Of a stretch of DNA of 64,000 nucleotides, positions 62,382 through 64,000 are shown in pieces. The notes below the pieces were generated by a model that worked only from the letters and a program-made list of their open reading frames with translations, was not told where the DNA came from and made no database searches. Position 1 is the first letter of the stretch. The number at the start of each line of letters is the position of its first letter. Source of the stretch: Aquimarina muelleri DSM 19832 (GTDB taxonomy: Bacteria; Bacteroidota; Bacteroidia; Flavobacteriales; Flavobacteriaceae); assembly GCF_000430665.1 (NCBI RefSeq), contig NZ_AUML01000001.1, forward strand, positions 186,001 to 250,000, read 5' to 3'. The position numbers and the translations under genes were made by a program.

Positions 62382-64000
62382 ATGAGTAATAACGAGGAGT
62401 TCGAAAATATTTCGTTTGATTTACCCAAAAATCAATCTAATGTGATCAAAGTAATCGGAGTAGGAGGAGGAGGTAGTAATGCCATTAACCACATGTTTCA
62501 GCAAGGAATTAAAGGAGTTGATTTTGTTATCTGTAATACAGATGCCCAAGCATTAGAGAATAGCTCTATTCCAAATAAAATACAATTAGGAGTATCATTA
62601 ACCGAAGGGTTAGGAGCAGGAGCAAATCCTGAAGTGGGAGAACAATCCGCTGTAGAAAGTTATGAAGAGATAAAAAGAATGTTGGATACCAATACCAAAA
62701 TGATTTTTATCACTGCAGGTATGGGTGGAGGAACTGGTACAGGAGCAGCTCCGATTATTGCTAAAATGGCAAAAGAGCTGGATATTTTAACAGTTGGTAT
62801 TGTGACTATCCCTTTTCAATTTGAGGGACGTATGCGTAATGAGCAAGCACAGTTAGGGGTAGAAAAACTTCGAGCTCATGTAGATTCCTTAGTTGTTATT
62901 AACAATAATAAACTAAGAGAAGTGTATGGTAATCTTGGTTTTAAAGCTGGGTTCTCTAAAGCAGATGAAGTTCTTGCTACTGCATCTAGAGGAATAGCAG
63001 AGGTTATAACACACCACTATACACAAAATATAGATTTACGCGATGCTAAAACAGTACTTAGTAATAGTGGTACAGCAATTATGGGGTCTGCTAATGCCTC
63101 TGGTAATAAGCGTGCTCATGATGCTATAGTAAAAGCTTTAGATTCACCTTTACTTAATGATAATAAAATAACAGGCGCCAAAAATGTACTTTTATTAATT
63201 GTATCGGGTAAAGAAGAAATTACCATAGATGAGATAGGAGAGATCAATGACCATATCCAACAAGAAGCAGGGCATGGAGCTAATATTATTATGGGGGTTG
63301 GAGAAGATGAATCCTTAGAAGACTCCATCTCAGTTACAGTTATCGCTACAGGATTTGATGTAGAACAACAAGACGAAATTGTAAATACAGAAACTAAAAA
63401 AATTATTCATACTCTAGAAGATGAGCAAAGAACTGCCGTACAAGATTTGTCTCCTAAATCTACAGGTACACGTACGTCATTGCCTATAGTCGAAGAAGTA
63501 AAAAAAGAAAAAATAATAAAACATGAACTAGTAGATGAGGATGAAATAGAGCAAGATACCGGTCTTATACCTACCACAAATCTATTAAAAAACATAGATG
63601 TTTCTTATGAAGTAGTAGATCCCTTCTCAGTAGATAATGACTTTGTGATCATTAATGCACAGGATATTATCAAACAGATAGAAGTTAATGATGAAAAAGA
63701 GATAAGTAAAGAACAGGAAAAGAAAGATCAATTTGCACTAGCTTTTGATATGCCAGTAGAAGAAAATAAAGAAGAGATAGAAAAAGAAATAAGCTCTTTT
63801 AAAGAAAATCCTACTGAAAAAATAGAAGAAGAGAGAGCTATTGTTTTTGATTTAAGTGATGATATTTTAGACTTAGAAGTTAAAGATCCTATAGAAGTTA
63901 TTCCTTTAGGAGAAAAAGTAGAAGGAGGGGGGCGTAAATATAGTCTAGAAGATTATATGGAAGAAGAGAAACGATTAACAGAAGCAAAACCAGTAAAAGT
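62382..64000 (+). CDS. ftsZ: Cell division protein FtsZ, C-terminus beyond the window
   Basis: At least 539 codons of the tubulin-like GTPase lie in the window; the stop is not reached. The start MSNNEEFENISFDLP at 62382 is followed by VIGVGGGGSNAINHM, the tubulin signature GGGTGTGAAP and the synergy region NIIMGVGEDESLEDSIS. After about residue 325 a long acidic, Lys/Glu-rich linker runs to the window end, far longer than in E. coli FtsZ (383 residues in total), as in other Bacteroidota. The conserved C-terminal peptide should be just downstream. Confidence 0.95.
   Translation, partial: MSNNEEFENISFDLPKNQSNVIKVIGVGGGGSNAINHMFQQGIKGVDFVICNTDAQALENSSIPNKIQLGVSLTEGLGAGANPEVGEQSAVESYEEIKRMLDTNTKMIFITAGMGGGTGTGAAPIIAKMAKELDILTVGIVTIPFQFEGRMRNEQAQLGVEKLRAHVDSLVVINNNKLREVYGNLGFKAGFSKADEVLATASRGIAEVITHHYTQNIDLRDAKTVLSNSGTAIMGSANASGNKRAHDAIVKALDSPLLNDNKITGAKNVLLLIVSGKEEITIDEIGEINDHIQQEAGHGANIIMGVGEDESLEDSISVTVIATGFDVEQQDEIVNTETKKIIHTLEDEQRTAVQDLSPKSTGTRTSLPIVEEVKKEKIIKHELVDEDEIEQDTGLIPTTNLLKNIDVSYEVVDPFSVDNDFVIINAQDIIKQIEVNDEKEISKEQEKKDQFALAFDMPVEENKEEIEKEISSFKENPTEKIEEERAIVFDLSDDILDLEVKDPIEVIPLGEKVEGGGRKYSLEDYMEEEKRLTEAKPVK

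Noticed and set aside
1-64000. Exotic defence systems, CRISPR arrays, prophage or secretion islands
   Set aside because: No repeat-spacer pattern, integrase, nuclease-helicase cluster or phage structural gene was seen; the window is mainly core metabolism and cell-wall genes.

Overview
This window is an AT-rich chromosomal segment of a member of the Bacteroidota, most likely a marine Flavobacteriaceae species. Aquimarina or a close relative is my guess from general resemblance, not from a search. The evidence is gliding-motility genes (gldA, gldB, gldC), a type IX secretion C-terminal sorting domain, promoters of the Bacteroidota form TTTG-N(18-20)-TAnnTTTG, a methionine synthase split into two genes, and a flavobacterial division/cell-wall (dcw) cluster. 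Gene density is high. I see no rRNA, tRNA, CRISPR array, prophage or intact insertion sequence.

Layout. 1-8400: assimilatory sulfate reduction (DUF2061 membrane protein, cysH, cysD, cysN, siroheme sulfite reductase fused to a HEPN-like domain, two siroheme-making enzymes, ferredoxin-NADP reductase) followed by a [2Fe-2S] ferredoxin. 8400-10750: a Coa1-like membrane protein and an astacin lipoprotein. 10900-16850: methionine/one-carbon block: SAM-I riboswitch, two chained mini-ORFs, metH part 1, a four-helix-bundle (IVP) gene lodged between the metH halves, metH part 2, a repeat-rich spacer (palindrome, nine 21-bp repeats, a MITE-like element with a 9-bp target duplication, a structured element), then metF. 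16900-21400: lipid A deacylase-like protein, a DUF2807 lipoprotein, gldA and a family 1 glycosidase. 21500-24450: Lrp regulator divergent from a threonine-to-glycine pathway (SDR-type threonine dehydrogenase and kbl). 24760-29000: aromatic amino acid operon (pheA, aminotransferase, tyrA, DAHP synthase-chorismate mutase) preceded by a Phe/Tyr-rich leader peptide and mutually exclusive hairpins. 29350-37470: housekeeping genes (rsgA, dtd, mazG-like, aroA, queA, a chalcone isomerase-like/DUF2147 fusion, rlmN, polyprenyl synthase). 38070-41070: a 1000-residue T9SS-secreted protein. 41480-48200: dnaG without zinc ligands, an atypical response regulator, nadE, gldB, gldC, engB and a hydrolase. 48430-64000: the dcw cluster mraZ-rsmH-ftsL-ftsI-murE-mraY-murD-ftsW-murG-murC-ftsQ-ftsA-ftsZ, with ftsZ running off the end.

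How the genes work together. In the sulfur block, CysDN activates sulfate, CysH reduces the nucleotide, and the reductase takes sulfite to sulfide using siroheme and electrons from NADPH through the FNR and ferredoxin. MetH and MetF then link sulfide-derived homocysteine to methylfolate, under SAM riboswitch control. The pheA operon together with the nearby aroA covers most of the late shikimate to Phe/Tyr route.

The most interesting signals are the complete pheA attenuator (24759-24945), the MITE-like insertion (15536-15737) inside a repeat-dense spacer, the mini-ORF chain after the SAM riboswitch, and several domain-level departures: primase without zinc ligands, a receiver with Asp changed to Glu, the SiR-HEPN fusion and the CHI-DUF2147 fusion.
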